From Bernardetia sp042180575 (GTDB taxonomy: Bacteria > Bacteroidota > Bacteroidia > Cytophagales > Bernardetiaceae): a stretch of 64,000 nucleotides of DNA. Positions 26,510 to 35,759 of this stretch are shown here, one piece after another. The DNA is taken from the NCBI RefSeq assembly GCF_042180575.1, contig NZ_CP170094.1, positions 5,208,001 to 5,272,000 of the forward strand. The letters run 5' to 3'. A program made the translations under genes and the position numbers. Positions within the stretch are counted from its first letter, which is position 1. Every line of letters starts with the position of its first letter. The notes below the pieces were generated by a model. That model made no database searches. It was not told the DNA's origin and saw nothing but the letters and a program-made list of their open reading frames with translations.

Positions 26510-28216
26510 TTAGGTTTGAATTGCGCCTACATTATAACGCTTTGTAATTGGAGCTTGATTAGCAGCTTCAATTCCCATCGAAATAATCTGACGAGTTTCC
26601 ATAGGGTCAATAATGGCATCAATCCAAAGACGTGCAGCAGCATAATAAGGCGTAGTTTGCTTTTCATAACTCGCTGTGATTTCTGCTAATAATTTTTCTT
26701 CCTCTTCCTTCGAAACTTCTCTTCCTTGTGCTTTTTCAGAACCTACTTTAATCTGTAAAAGTGTCTTTGCAGCCGATGCACCACTCATAACAGCAATTTT
26801 AGCCGTCGGAAATGCAAGCATCAAACGAGGGTCATACGCCTTTCCACACATGGCATAATTTCCAGCACCATACGAATTACCAACTACGATTGTAAATTTA
26901 GGAACGACACTATTTGCCATTGCAGAAACGAGCTTTGCACCATCTTTAATAATTCCTCCATGTTCGGAACGACTACCCACCATAAAACCAGTAACATCGT
27001 GCAAAAATAAAAGTGGAATTTTCTTTTGGTTACATGTCATTATAAAACGAGCTGCTTTATCGGCAGAATCTGAGTAAACAACACCACCCATTTGCATTTC
27101 TTTTTTACCACTCTTCAAAATGGTTCTTTGGTTGGCTACAATTCCAACTGACCAGCCATCTATTCGTGCATGTCCACACAAAATCGTTTTGCCATACTCT
27201 TTTTTGTATTCTTCAAACTCCGAATTATCTACTATTCTTTCGATAATATCTCGCATATCATACGGTTTTGTACGGTCAGCAGGTAAAAGTCTGTAAATTT
27301 CCTCCATGTCTTTGCTAGGAAGTGTTGGCTCTGAACGGTTAAAACCTGCACTATCAGGCTCTCCAATTTTATCCATAATATTACGAATTGCATCAAGACA
27401 TGCCTCGTCATTTGGATATTTATTGTCAGTAACTCCCGAAATTTCACAATGCGTAGAAGCTCCTCCTAATGTTTCTTGGTCTATATCTTCGCCTATGGCA
27501 GACTTGACAAGATAAGGTCCTGCTAAAAATACTGAACCAGTTCCCTCTACAATCAAGGCTTCATCTGACATAATTGGCAAATATGCACCACCAGCCACAC
27601 AACTTCCCATAATAGCAGAAACTTGCACAATTCCTTCAGCAGACATGTGTGCATTATTTCTAAAAACTCTACCAAAATGTTCTTTATCTGCAAAAATTTC
27701 GTCTTGCAAAGGCAAAAATATTCCTGCACTGTCCACCAAATAAATAATAGGAATTCGGTTTTCCATGGCTATTTCTTGCGCTCTCAGATTCTTTTTTCCT
27801 GTAATTGGAAACCACGCTCCAGCCTTTACGGTGGCATCATTTGCTACAATTACACAAAGTCTTCCACTTACATGTCCCAAACCAGTAACTACACCACCAG
27901 ACGGACAACCTCCCCACTCATTGTACATATCATCGCCTACAAAAGCTCCGATTTCATTAAAATAGGTAGTATTTCCTTCTTCATCTTTATCCAAAAGGTA
28001 ATTGATACGCTCTCTAGCTGTTAGTTTTCCTTTAGATTTGTGTTTGTCTATTTTTTTCTGTCCTCCTCCTAATTTTACTTTGTCTAGCTTGGCTTGAAGT
28101 TGAAAAACAAGCTGTTTGTTTGCATCTTCATTGATATTAAGCTGTACATTTTCCTTTTCAGATTTAGAAGGACTACTATGTGTACTTGTTTTATCAGGAC
28201 TTTTTGATTCTGCCAT
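26510..28216 (-). CDS. Acyl-CoA carboxylase carboxyltransferase (beta) subunit, MCC-type
   Basis: Transfers the carboxyl group from carboxybiotin to an acyl-CoA. The sequence resembles the beta subunit of 3-methylcrotonyl-CoA carboxylase: GGCPSGGVVTGLGHV, VIVANDATVKAGAWFPI, YLVDSAGIFLPLQDE, IMGSCVAGGAYLPIMSDEAL and GNSYGAGNYAMCGKA. The length (568, including a ~30-residue Ser/Lys-rich N-terminal extension) fits. Substrate could also be propionyl- or geranyl-CoA. The biotin-carrying alpha subunit is not in the window; methylmalonyl-CoA epimerase, a propionate-pathway gene, is 10 kb away. Confidence 0.9.
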   Translation of the reverse strand: MAESKSPDKTSTHSSPSKSEKENVQLNINEDANKQLVFQLQAKLDKVKLGGGQKKIDKHKSKGKLTARERINYLLDKDEEGNTTYFNEIGAFVGDDMYNEWGGCPSGGVVTGLGHVSGRLCVIVANDATVKAGAWFPITGKKNLRAQEIAMENRIPIIYLVDSAGIFLPLQDEIFADKEHFGRVFRNNAHMSAEGIVQVSAIMGSCVAGGAYLPIMSDEALIVEGTGSVFLAGPYLVKSAIGEDIDQETLGGASTHCEISGVTDNKYPNDEACLDAIRNIMDKIGEPDSAGFNRSEPTLPSKDMEEIYRLLPADRTKPYDMRDIIERIVDNSEFEEYKKEYGKTILCGHARIDGWSVGIVANQRTILKSGKKEMQMGGVVYSDSADKAARFIMTCNQKKIPLLFLHDVTGFMVGSRSEHGGIIKDGAKLVSAMANSVVPKFTIVVGNSYGAGNYAMCGKAYDPRLMLAFPTAKIAVMSGASAAKTLLQIKVGSEKAQGREVSKEEEEKLLAEITASYEKQTTPYYAAARLWIDAIIDPMETRQIISMGIEAANQAPITKRYNVGAIQT

Positions 28217-28487
28217 AGTTTGTGTTGTGTGTGCTAAGGTTTACTTTTTGTATTCTATATTTTAGGTTCTACAAAAAAAACGATTTATTCGCTATTTTAC
28301 AATAGAAAGTTTTGATTAGAGGGGTAAAAATCGTTTCTACATATAGTTTTTTTACTCTTGTTTAGAAATTTTGTGTCTTCTAAGAAACTGAGATTATAAT
28401 ATTAGTGTAGTTGAAATACAGTTTTGAACCACAGATTTAATAGAGCATCAAAGAAGTAATGAAATTCACAGATAACTGGTAATTGTT

Positions 28488-29180
28488 CTACTCTTCTTCA
28501 AAAATTTCTTTCAGAATAGCCAGCGAACGCACAAATCCAAAATCTTCTAAGTGATTTCGATAAAAAGCCAAAATCCAATATAAAAACATTCGACGCATTT
28601 TTCCATTCATTGGCAAATAATCACTATATTCTAGTTTCATAAGTGCATTTACATAATCGGTTGTCATTTTATTGATTTCAAATTGAGGTGGTTCTAATTC
28701 AAAAAAATCTTCTGCTGAATCTGTTCCAAAACCCAAAAAAGGAATTAATTTTAATAAAAATTGAATATGAAAATTTTCGTATTCTGTTTCTGTATCATCT
28801 AAAAAAATAACACTTTCTGTCAGAAAAATAAATAATTCTTCATTTGCTCCTTCTTCTTGTAAGGCTTTTCTAAGAATTTCAGTAATAAAAAGAGCAATAC
28901 TTGATTTTTTGGGTTCAAAGGGAAGACTTCTAAAAGGGTGATCGATAGAAGAATCCGAAATACGTAAAAGTCCTTTATTTTCTTTGTAATAAATAACCAA
29001 ATCTAAAATAGTTAGAGGTTGATACAAAGCCATTTTGCGTGCGCTTGTTTTGCTTTTTTGTCGTACTCCATTTATGATATAGGAATTTAAGCCAAACTTT
29101 TTGGTGAAAATTCGGCAAATAATAGACGTTTCGCTATATCTTGTAAATCCTAAAACGATTCCCTGTGTTTTTTCTAACAT
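28488..29180 (-). CDS. recO: DNA repair protein RecO
   Basis: RecO anneals single-stranded DNA and, with RecR, loads RecA on SSB-coated gaps (RecFOR pathway). The 230 residues begin with the OB-fold signature MLEKTQGIVLGFTRYSETSI and KFGLNSYIINGVRQKSKTSA, followed by the helical C-terminal part. The CxxC zinc site found in many RecO proteins is absent; only one cysteine is present, which is common in Bacteroidota. It stands alone, 271 bases downstream of the carboxyltransferase start on the same strand. Confidence 0.9.
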   Translation of the reverse strand: MLEKTQGIVLGFTRYSETSIICRIFTKKFGLNSYIINGVRQKSKTSARKMALYQPLTILDLVIYYKENKGLLRISDSSIDHPFRSLPFEPKKSSIALFITEILRKALQEEGANEELFIFLTESVIFLDDTETEYENFHIQFLLKLIPFLGFGTDSAEDFFELEPPQFEINKMTTDYVNALMKLEYSDYLPMNGKMRRMFLYWILAFYRNHLEDFGFVRSLAILKEIFEEE

Positions 29181-29338
29181 TGAACAAGATTATAAAAATG
29201 ATTTTTCTGATTTAATTCGTCGTTATTTAGTAATTATTTGTAAGTTACGTTTTGTTTTGTGAGAAAAAAATGCGTTTTTTAGTAAAGCTACTATTTTTCT
29301 GTTATACTCATACACTTTTGGTTTTCAAAAAAGTAAAT

Positions 29339-29411
29339 CTGTCAGACACTTTCATAAGTGTCAGTACAGTTAATAAAATGAACTATCTGACACCTTGAAG
29401 GTGTACTGATA
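29339..29411. repeat. Double-hairpin intergenic repeat, copy B
   Basis: CTGTCAGACACTTTCATAAG begins the first palindrome and ATCTGACACCTTGAAGGTGT is the second. Arrangement and sequence match copy A (18965-19036). It lies in the 319-base gap between the divergent recO and 7TM-DISM genes. Confidence 0.65.
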
Positions 29412-29499
29412 GGAGAAGAAACCTAATTACGGAGGAGTATAGATTAAATAGCTATCTTTTTCAAAACATCCTACACACAAATAATTATTCTTCCTTATT

Positions 29500-30735
29500 G
29501 TGCCAAAGCCTAAAAATAAATTTTTCTGTTTTATTAATTTATGGTTTTTCTTATTTATTTTTATTGTAGGAAATTCGACGGTTGTCTTTGCACAAAAAAC
29601 AGATATTTCTCCAAAAAATACACATCAAGAAGGAGAACGAGTTCATTTAGAACTTTTAGAAAACACCAAAAATAATAGTAACGAGCTTACCATTTATGAA
29701 GTAGAAAAACTAACTACTGAATTTGTTGCTATACCGTCTATGTATTTGAATCTTGGTTTTGAAGAAACTGCCAAATGGATACGTGTCAAAATTCCTCCTC
29801 ATGTAGAAAATAAAATTTTTTATTTAGAATTAGAATACCCATTATTAGATAGCGTTTCACTTTTTTATAAGGATACAATTTCTGATTCTTGGCAAGTCAA
29901 ACATAGTGGCGATGTACTTCCATTTTATCAACGAGATATTAATTATCACAATTTAATTTTCAAAATTCCTGTTTCAAGAGATAGTGTTTCGTATTATTTT
30001 CGTGTTAAAACAAATGGAAGTTTGCAGGTTTCTGTAAAACTTTGGAATGAGAGTAATTTATTTGAAGAAATACTAGGCGAACAATTCATTTTCGGAGGTC
30101 TTTTTGGTGTTTTTATGGTTTTGGCTGCGTATGGTTTTTTGATTGGAAGCCTGCTCAAAACTCGTTCTTATCTTTATTATGCTATGCTGGTGCTTTCGGC
30201 AGCACTTTTTTTATCTGTTTTGAATGGCTATGCCTTTCAGTATTTGTGGGCAACTGCACCTGATTGGGGAAATCAAGCACTCCCTTTTAGTATTGGTGTT
30301 TTTACGGTTTCGGCTCTTAATTTTACGCAACTTTTTCTTCTGACAAAAAAACATGCTCCTATTTTACAAAAATTGATGCAACTTTCTTCTCTCATTGCTG
30401 GAGTTATTGCAAGTATCGTTTTTATAGGCTATTACAATTTATTTACCAAAATTGTGGTTGCAAATGCTCTTTTTGCTGCTGCTTTAGTTCTCTATACGGC
30501 TGTTATGACTCGTGCTAGGGGCTATGCCTTTTCTCGTTTTGTAGTTTCGGGTTCGTATCTTTTTTCTATTGGTATTTTACTGGCTGTTTTGAAATCTTTT
30601 GGGATTGTAGATACCACTTTTATTACCAAACACGGAATAGAACTCGGTACAGTTTTTTATCTTTTATTGTGTGCCGTTTCTCTCAATGACCGTTATACAG
30701 TTCAGAAAGTTATTAAAAAGGAAGAAGAGGAATGA
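29500..30735 (+). CDS. Free-standing 7TM-DISM sensor protein
   Basis: A 411-residue protein with a GTG start and a signal peptide ending VVFAQ (~32). Residues ~40-190 form a 7TMR-DISM extracellular domain of jelly-roll type (for example AKWIRVKIPPHVENKIFYLE and YYFRVKTNGSLQVSVKLW), then seven hydrophobic helices (about 195-400), and a short acidic tail (KVIKKEEEE). Such receptors usually continue into a histidine kinase, cyclase or phosphatase; here nothing follows, so it must signal through a separate partner or act as a binding protein. The gene ends naturally 450 bases before the IS110 gene, so truncation by that element is not indicated. Confidence 0.85.
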   Translation: MPKPKNKFFCFINLWFFLFIFIVGNSTVVFAQKTDISPKNTHQEGERVHLELLENTKNNSNELTIYEVEKLTTEFVAIPSMYLNLGFEETAKWIRVKIPPHVENKIFYLELEYPLLDSVSLFYKDTISDSWQVKHSGDVLPFYQRDINYHNLIFKIPVSRDSVSYYFRVKTNGSLQVSVKLWNESNLFEEILGEQFIFGGLFGVFMVLAAYGFLIGSLLKTRSYLYYAMLVLSAALFLSVLNGYAFQYLWATAPDWGNQALPFSIGVFTVSALNFTQLFLLTKKHAPILQKLMQLSSLIAGVIASIVFIGYYNLFTKIVVANALFAAALVLYTAVMTRARGYAFSRFVVSGSYLFSIGILLAVLKSFGIVDTTFITKHGIELGTVFYLLLCAVSLNDRYTVQKVIKKEEEE

Positions 30736-30876
30736 TTGAAAATACTGTAACTGATTGGCAAGTGATTTATATGATGAAATACAGGATAAATACAAATTAT
30801 TTTTTTTGAGCAACTTTATATTTTTTTTATTGCTAATTTATTAGATTTGCGATTGTTGTTGTAAAATACAAATACA

Positions 30877-30935
30877 CGGCTACAAGCCGAATACACATTG
30901 CTCACTCGTTAAAAACGAGCCTTTAGGTTTGTAGT
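30877..30935. repeat. Hairpin cluster, copy 2 of the small hairpin repeat
   Basis: CGGCT-ACA-AGCCG (30877-30889) is followed by TGCTCACTCGTT-AAA-AACGAG, with its stem at 30905-30919, and the outer CTACAAGCC / GGTTTGTAG can also pair. The TGCTCACTCGTT core is shared with 1128-1148. It lies between the 7TM-DISM gene and the IS110 element. Confidence 0.5.
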
Positions 30936-30982
30936 AGATAAAATAGATGTAATTTCTTATCTTGTATTTAAGAATTCATCTA

Positions 30983-31141
30983 GTAGGAAGAGAACCTATG
31001 AAACGAGCCAGACTATAAAAATCTATCTCTCGAAACAGCCTCTTCCTACCTTTATTCAATCTCAAACTCAAATAGTTTTCGGAGTATTTTTATTGACCTA
31101 AAAATAAACTCATTAGATAAGGTTTTAAGTCCGATTGAATA
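30983..31141 (+). ncRNA. Candidate bridge RNA of the IS110 element
   Basis: Two strong paired units lie in the ~200 non-coding bases before the recombinase gene. GTAGGAAGAG (30983-30992) pairs perfectly with CTCTTCCTAC (31040-31049), forming a stem-loop. TATTCAATC (31053-31061) pairs perfectly with GATTGAATA (31133-31141), enclosing a 71-base internal loop. Known IS110 bridge RNAs are read from this same place: a 5' stem-loop followed by large loops holding target- and donor-guide segments. The pairing is seen directly; the RNA itself is inferred. Confidence 0.6.
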
Positions 31142-31185
31142 CGATGAATCATTTTTTAAATTAGGTAACCCTAAATTAACTTTTT

Positions 31186-32199
31186 ATGCAGACTTACCAA
31201 AATTTTATAGGCATCGATGTGAGTAAAGAACATTTAGATATTGCTATTCTTCAAGAAGGAAAAGTAGTAAATCACGAACGAATTACAAATAATTTAAAGG
31301 CTATACAAGAGTATCTTTTTTCTTTTCAAGACCTTTATAAAATCGAAGAAAGCTTGTTTTGTATGGAACATACAGGTATGTATATCAACTGGCTTGTTAT
31401 CGCTTTGATGGAATTTGATTGTACCATTTGGGTAGAAAATGCCATTCAAATTAAACGTTCTATGGGGGTCAAAAAGCTCAAAAACGACAAAGTTGATGCT
31501 GAAAATATCGCAACTTATGCCTTTCGTTTTCAAGACAAAGTGAACTTATATACTCCTCCTACTCAAGAGCTAGAAACCCTAAAAACCTTGCAGACACTAC
31601 GAAAAAAGCTAGTTACTCATAGACAGGAGCTAGAAACTTATGTCAATGAACAGAGCCAATTTAGCAAAATATCTATTCAAAAACTTCTAGAGGAAAGCTC
31701 TAAAACAACCTTGGAACACTTGAGTCTTCGCATAGAAGAAATAGAAAAACAAATGCATCAAATTATCAAAGATGACCCTGAGCTTAAAGAACTCTATCGG
31801 CTCACCACTTCTGTAGTAGGTGTTGGAAAAGTGACAGCGATTCAGTTACTGGTAGCTACCGACGGGTTTACCAAATTTGATACTGCCAAACAACTAGCTT
31901 CTTATTGTGGCGTTGTGCCTTTTGAAAATTCATCTGGAAAATTTAAAGGAAGGGCAAGAGTATCAAAAATGGCGAAAAAAACCCTCAAAACAGCTTTGCA
32001 CATGTGTGCTTTATCTGCTATGAAAGTAGAGGGGGAGATGAGAGATTACTACCTAAGAAAAGTAGCCGAAGGAAAGAACAAAATGAGTGTGATTAATGCC
32101 TTACGAAATAAAATTATACAACGCATTTTTGCCTGTGTAAAAAACAAAACTTTATACGATAGAAAGGGAATAAATTTTAACAATTTTTCTAAAGGTTAG
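31186..32199 (+). CDS. IS110-family transposase (DEDD recombinase)
   Basis: A 337-residue protein with the RuvC-like N-terminal domain and all four acidic residues: Asp11 (IGIDVSKE), Glu61 (CMEHTG), Asp101 and Asp104 (KNDKVDAENI). The C-terminal Transposase_20 domain includes VVGVGKVTAIQLL (210-222), ASYCGVVPFENSSGK with candidate catalytic Ser249/Ser250, and a basic KMAKKTLKTALHM helix. IS110 enzymes recombine DNA guided by an element-encoded bridge RNA. The gene is complete and looks functional. Confidence 0.95.
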   Translation: MQTYQNFIGIDVSKEHLDIAILQEGKVVNHERITNNLKAIQEYLFSFQDLYKIEESLFCMEHTGMYINWLVIALMEFDCTIWVENAIQIKRSMGVKKLKNDKVDAENIATYAFRFQDKVNLYTPPTQELETLKTLQTLRKKLVTHRQELETYVNEQSQFSKISIQKLLEESSKTTLEHLSLRIEEIEKQMHQIIKDDPELKELYRLTTSVVGVGKVTAIQLLVATDGFTKFDTAKQLASYCGVVPFENSSGKFKGRARVSKMAKKTLKTALHMCALSAMKVEGEMRDYYLRKVAEGKNKMSVINALRNKIIQRIFACVKNKTLYDRKGINFNNFSKG

Positions 32200-32282
32200 A
32201 CTTGGTTTTACCATAGTTTTCGAGAGCGATTTTTTTATGAGCGATAGCAGGGGTAATCTAGTTTTTTAAATTTATAAAGTAT

Positions 32283-32927
32283 TTACTTAAATAGTACATT
32301 AGGCGTTTCTATATCAAATATTTCTCCATTATTCAGTTCTAACTCTATACGAAATTTAGCTACTCCATAAGATCTTTGAGGTGATGGGTATAGGTAAAAT
32401 TCTAATTCAAATGGAAAATCAATATCATCATCAAACCTTTCTCTAACAACTTCTGATAATACGAATTCGGTTTCATTGTCATTTTGAGTAGGAAAAGGCA
32501 AACTAAAGTATCTATTAACTAGACTACCTACATCAACATTTCTATATAAGTCATAAACAGTATATATTTTTATCGATTTTGGATAAACTTCTTTTAAATA
32601 TACTGTTGACTCACTACAACTTAAAGCATATGCTGATGAAAATATTGAAAATGGTTTATCAAAGCTATTTTGATAAGCTAATCTATGAGTTTCAAATTTT
32701 ATCACAAAACCTTTATAACTTTGAACATCAACTCTAGTACTATCTAACTCATATATATAACCGTTGCTGTTTCTTGCTATTTGTTTTACATCTAAAACAT
32801 CAATAATAGAAATAGGACTATCTGTTGTTTCGTCACAAGTTCCGTAAGTTACAGAGCAACTATACAAACCTAAACTTACTATAATTCCAATAGATAATAG
32901 AAAAATTGTTTTTTTTAATATGCTCAT
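32283..32927 (-). CDS. Putative lipoprotein of unknown function
   Basis: The frame is open to 32963, but the ATG at 32927 gives a clean lipoprotein signal (MSILKKTIFLLSIGI ... LYSC), with the lipidated cysteine near residue 24, so it is preferred. The product has 214 residues, with short beta-like stretches and no recognisable domain. Two further cysteines follow (TYGTCDE; ALSCSES). It lies just after the IS110 element on the opposite strand. Function unknown. Confidence 0.65.
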   Translation of the reverse strand: MSILKKTIFLLSIGIIVSLGLYSCSVTYGTCDETTDSPISIIDVLDVKQIARNSNGYIYELDSTRVDVQSYKGFVIKFETHRLAYQNSFDKPFSIFSSAYALSCSESTVYLKEVYPKSIKIYTVYDLYRNVDVGSLVNRYFSLPFPTQNDNETEFVLSEVVRERFDDDIDFPFELEFYLYPSPQRSYGVAKFRIELELNNGEIFDIETPNVLFK

Positions 32928-32963
32928 AACTTTCTTGATTAAATTTAAATAAAAAAATATCAT

Positions 32964-33412
32964 TTTTTTACAGTACGAATAAGTAGTGTGACTAAATTAA
33001 TGTAACATCTCGCTTTTGTTATTATTTTAGGATAACGATAAGAGTAAAGATTTTTAATTTTAAAAAATGTTATGCTAATTATGGCAGACTACTTAAATAT
33101 AACAAAATGCGACATTTTTTTTATAATTTATTTAGAAAAATCGAACTTCAATTATTTGATAACCTAACCTTTCAAATAGTTTGATGAATAACCTTCTTTA
33201 ATTGAAACTCACTTTATATCATTGTTTAAAAAAAACAAACTCTCAGTTATTGCTTAGGAATTGAAATTAAATAAACTACTCTTTTTTAATTCTTAATCAT
33301 AGAGTGAAGATAAATTAAATTCTAAAAAAATAAAATCTCAATTCAAACTTGATTTTTCAACTGCCATTTTTGGTGTTTTAGCGACATCAACAACCACAAG
33401 TAGTAACTTACC
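32964..33412. other. AT-rich intergenic region
   Basis: About 450 bases between two minus-strand genes. Apart from a weak inverted repeat (ATTATTTGA near 33153 and TCAAATAGT near 33174) I see no frame, terminator or known repeat. Confidence 0.4.
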
Positions 33413-34417
33413 TCAAAAATTCAAATCATATAACTTTTCACACAACTCATTAATTTCTTCCTTCTTTACAATCACTTCTAGCCATTCTTTCGGAATTCCT
33501 TTTTCGTTATTTTTAGTTTTTATTCCATAAAAAAGTCCTGCTACGCCACCTGTTACACAGCCTGTTGTGTCGGTGTCTTCTCCCAGATTTACAGATTTCA
33601 AAACGCTTTCAGAATATGAATTATACTTCAAAAAGCACCAAAAACTAGCCTCTAAAGTATGCAGTACATAACCAGAAGATTTGATAGTTTCTTCTTCAAA
33701 AATAGTTATGTCATTTTTCAAAATTCTATCAAAAAGAGCAATTTCAGTTTTATTAAAATCAAACTCTAGCGCAAAATCATTTATTAAAACTTGTAATTTT
33801 TTATAAGCTGTAAATTTATCTTGTTCTTTACTGTTATGAATTTGTTTTAATAGAATCCTAGCAAATTCAGTATAAATAAAACACGAAAAAACAGAACGAA
33901 AATGCATGTGTGTAATCGAAGACACTTCTGAAACTAATTCAAAACGCTTTTTGATAGAATCTTCAAATAAATATCCTTTATAAAAAACGAGAGGCAAAAT
34001 TCGCATCAAAGAACCATTTCCATTCGAATATTCATCTGCTCCTCCTGCTAAAAGTGGATTTTCTCCTTTTTTTAATCTCTTTATAGAATCATTTGTAGCA
34101 ATTCCAATATCAAAGACTCTTCCGTGAGGTGTCCAAAAACTTTCATATTTCCATTTCACAAAGTTATTTGCAATATTTTTTATATCATAAATTGCTTTTT
34201 TAGTGGAGCTTTTGGGAGTAGCCAAACTTTCAGCCAAACAAAAAGCCATCGAACTATCATCCGACCACGTTCCTTTTGGTTGGTGGTGCGTTCCAAATTC
34301 TCTCATATCCGTAACAGGATTTTTGGCAATATCTTCTCTACTTCGAAACTCCACAGGAACGCCCAAAGCATCGCCAACAGCAAAACCGAAAAAAGTATCT
34401 TTTATTTTTTGTTTCAT
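33413..34417 (-). CDS. ADP-ribosylglycohydrolase family protein
   Basis: Members of this family (DraG, ARH) remove ADP-ribose from modified proteins or small molecules with two Mg ions. The 334 residues carry all metal motifs: GDALGVPVEF (15-24), WSDDSSM (51-57), GNGSLMR (133-139) and LGEDTDTTGCVTGG (278-291). No ADP-ribosyltransferase gene is in the window, so the target is unknown; nitrogenase regulation as in classical DraG is unlikely without nif genes. Divergent from thiL. Confidence 0.9.
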   Translation of the reverse strand: MKQKIKDTFFGFAVGDALGVPVEFRSREDIAKNPVTDMREFGTHHQPKGTWSDDSSMAFCLAESLATPKSSTKKAIYDIKNIANNFVKWKYESFWTPHGRVFDIGIATNDSIKRLKKGENPLLAGGADEYSNGNGSLMRILPLVFYKGYLFEDSIKKRFELVSEVSSITHMHFRSVFSCFIYTEFARILLKQIHNSKEQDKFTAYKKLQVLINDFALEFDFNKTEIALFDRILKNDITIFEEETIKSSGYVLHTLEASFWCFLKYNSYSESVLKSVNLGEDTDTTGCVTGGVAGLFYGIKTKNNEKGIPKEWLEVIVKKEEINELCEKLYDLNF

Positions 34418-34523
34418 AATTTATGGAGATTTGAGGAATATAATTAAAATACAATATGAGTAATTTTTAATTGAAAATACTTGAATTTTGATTTTTACAT
34501 TAACATTTTCCCTCATTATTCCC

Positions 34524-34531
34524 TATTTTTG
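34524..34531 (+). promoter_or_regulatory. -7 box of thiL
   Basis: TATTTTTG matches TAnnTTTG, 42 bases before the thiL start. The -33 position does not hold TTG, so this is a partial match only. Confidence 0.35.
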
Positions 34532-34572
34532 CAATCTAATTCTGACTAGAAAAATCAAAACAAACTATAAAA

Positions 34573-35610
34573 TTGCGTACAGAAATAAATAAACTTGGTG
34601 AATTTGGACTTATAGAGCGTATAGCATCTAATTTTCCATTACAAAAATCTACTTCTAAAAAAGGAATTGCAGATGATGCAGCCGTTATAGAACTGGAAAA
34701 AGACAAACAGCTTTTAGTATCGACAGATATGCTTGTCGAAGGAATTCATTTTGATTTGTCTTATACTCCTTTGAAGCATTTGGGTTATAAAGCCGTTGCT
34801 GTAAATATTTCAGATATTGCTGCGATGAATGGTATTCCTCATCAAATTACGGTTAGTCTTGCGCTTAGTAATCGTTTTTCAGTTGAGGCAGTTGATGAGT
34901 TTTATGAAGGTGTAAAATTTGCCTGTGAAGATTACGGAATTGATTTGGTAGGAGGAGATACAACGAGTTCTCCAAAAGGTTTAGTCATTTCAATTACTGC
35001 CTTAGGACAAGCAAGTCCAGAAAAAATTGTCTATCGAAATACAGCCAAAAAAGGCGATGTTTTGTGTGTTACAGGCGATTTGGGTGCTGCTTTTGTAGGT
35101 TTACAGATTTTGGAAAGAGAAAAACGAGTTTTCATCGATGCTCCACAAGCACAACCAAAACTAGAAAATGCAGATCATGTACTAGAAAGACAGCTAAAAC
35201 CAAAAGCTCGTATGGATATTATTTATGAGCTAGAAGAAAAGGGCATTTTGCCTACTTCTATGATGGATATTTCGGATGGATTGGCTTCTGAAATTCATCA
35301 TATTTGTCGCCAGTCGAATGTGGGAGCAATGATGTACGAAAAAAATATTCCTATTGATGAGCAAACAGCCATAACAGCAGCCGAAGAATTAAAACTTAGT
35401 CCTTTGACATGTGCCTTAAACGGTGGCGAAGATTACGAACTTTTATTTACTATCAAACAAGAAGATTTAGAAAAAATTGAAAAAATAGTCGATGTGCATT
35501 TGATAGGTTATATTCATGAAGCTGAAAAAGGTGTAAAGTTAGTTATGAACTCGGAGCAAATAATGGATATAAAAGCACAAGGTTGGAAGCATTTTGAAGA
35601 AAATGAATAA
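34573..35610 (+). CDS. thiL: Thiamine-monophosphate kinase
   Basis: Phosphorylates thiamine monophosphate to the cofactor thiamine diphosphate with ATP. The product has 345 residues and a probable TTG start (MRTEINKLGEFGLIERI), as no ATG is close. The AIRS/PurM-type fold is supported by GIADDAAVIE, LVSTDMLVEGIHF, KAVAVNISDIAAMNG (the metal-binding Asp cluster), LVGGDTTSS, MMDISDGLASEIHHI and CALNGGEDYELLFTI. No other thi genes are nearby. It is divergent from the ADP-ribosylglycohydrolase gene. Confidence 0.92.
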   Translation: MRTEINKLGEFGLIERIASNFPLQKSTSKKGIADDAAVIELEKDKQLLVSTDMLVEGIHFDLSYTPLKHLGYKAVAVNISDIAAMNGIPHQITVSLALSNRFSVEAVDEFYEGVKFACEDYGIDLVGGDTTSSPKGLVISITALGQASPEKIVYRNTAKKGDVLCVTGDLGAAFVGLQILEREKRVFIDAPQAQPKLENADHVLERQLKPKARMDIIYELEEKGILPTSMMDISDGLASEIHHICRQSNVGAMMYEKNIPIDEQTAITAAEELKLSPLTCALNGGEDYELLFTIKQEDLEKIEKIVDVHLIGYIHEAEKGVKLVMNSEQIMDIKAQGWKHFEENE

Positions 35611-35759
35611 TTAATTTTTAATGATAAATTATTAGTTATAAATTGTAATTAATTATTTCTACGTAGTTTAGGAAAAGGCAAGCCATTTCCCTACAAAAAT
35701 CTTAATTGTATTTGTATTACTTCTAAAATCTAACTTCATATTTCTAACTTTATTTATAT

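Larger units (their letters stand above)
30975..32240 (+). mobile_element. IS110-family insertion sequence (ends approximate)
   Basis: Consists of a structured non-coding left part (from about 30983), an intact DEDD recombinase gene (31186-32199) and a short right flank. IS110 elements have no obvious terminal inverted repeats and make no reliable target duplication, so the exact ends cannot be fixed from one copy. The element appears intact, as the gene has all catalytic residues. Confidence 0.75.

Noticed and set aside
29500..30735. Truncation of the 7TM-DISM gene by the IS110 element
   Set aside because: The frame ends with a natural stop and an acidic tail about 240 bases before the earliest sign of the element; no downstream effector remnant was found on the other side.
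33413..34417. Nitrogenase regulator DraG
   Set aside because: The family motifs fit ADP-ribosylglycohydrolases in general, but no nif or draT gene is nearby, so the narrower name is not justified.
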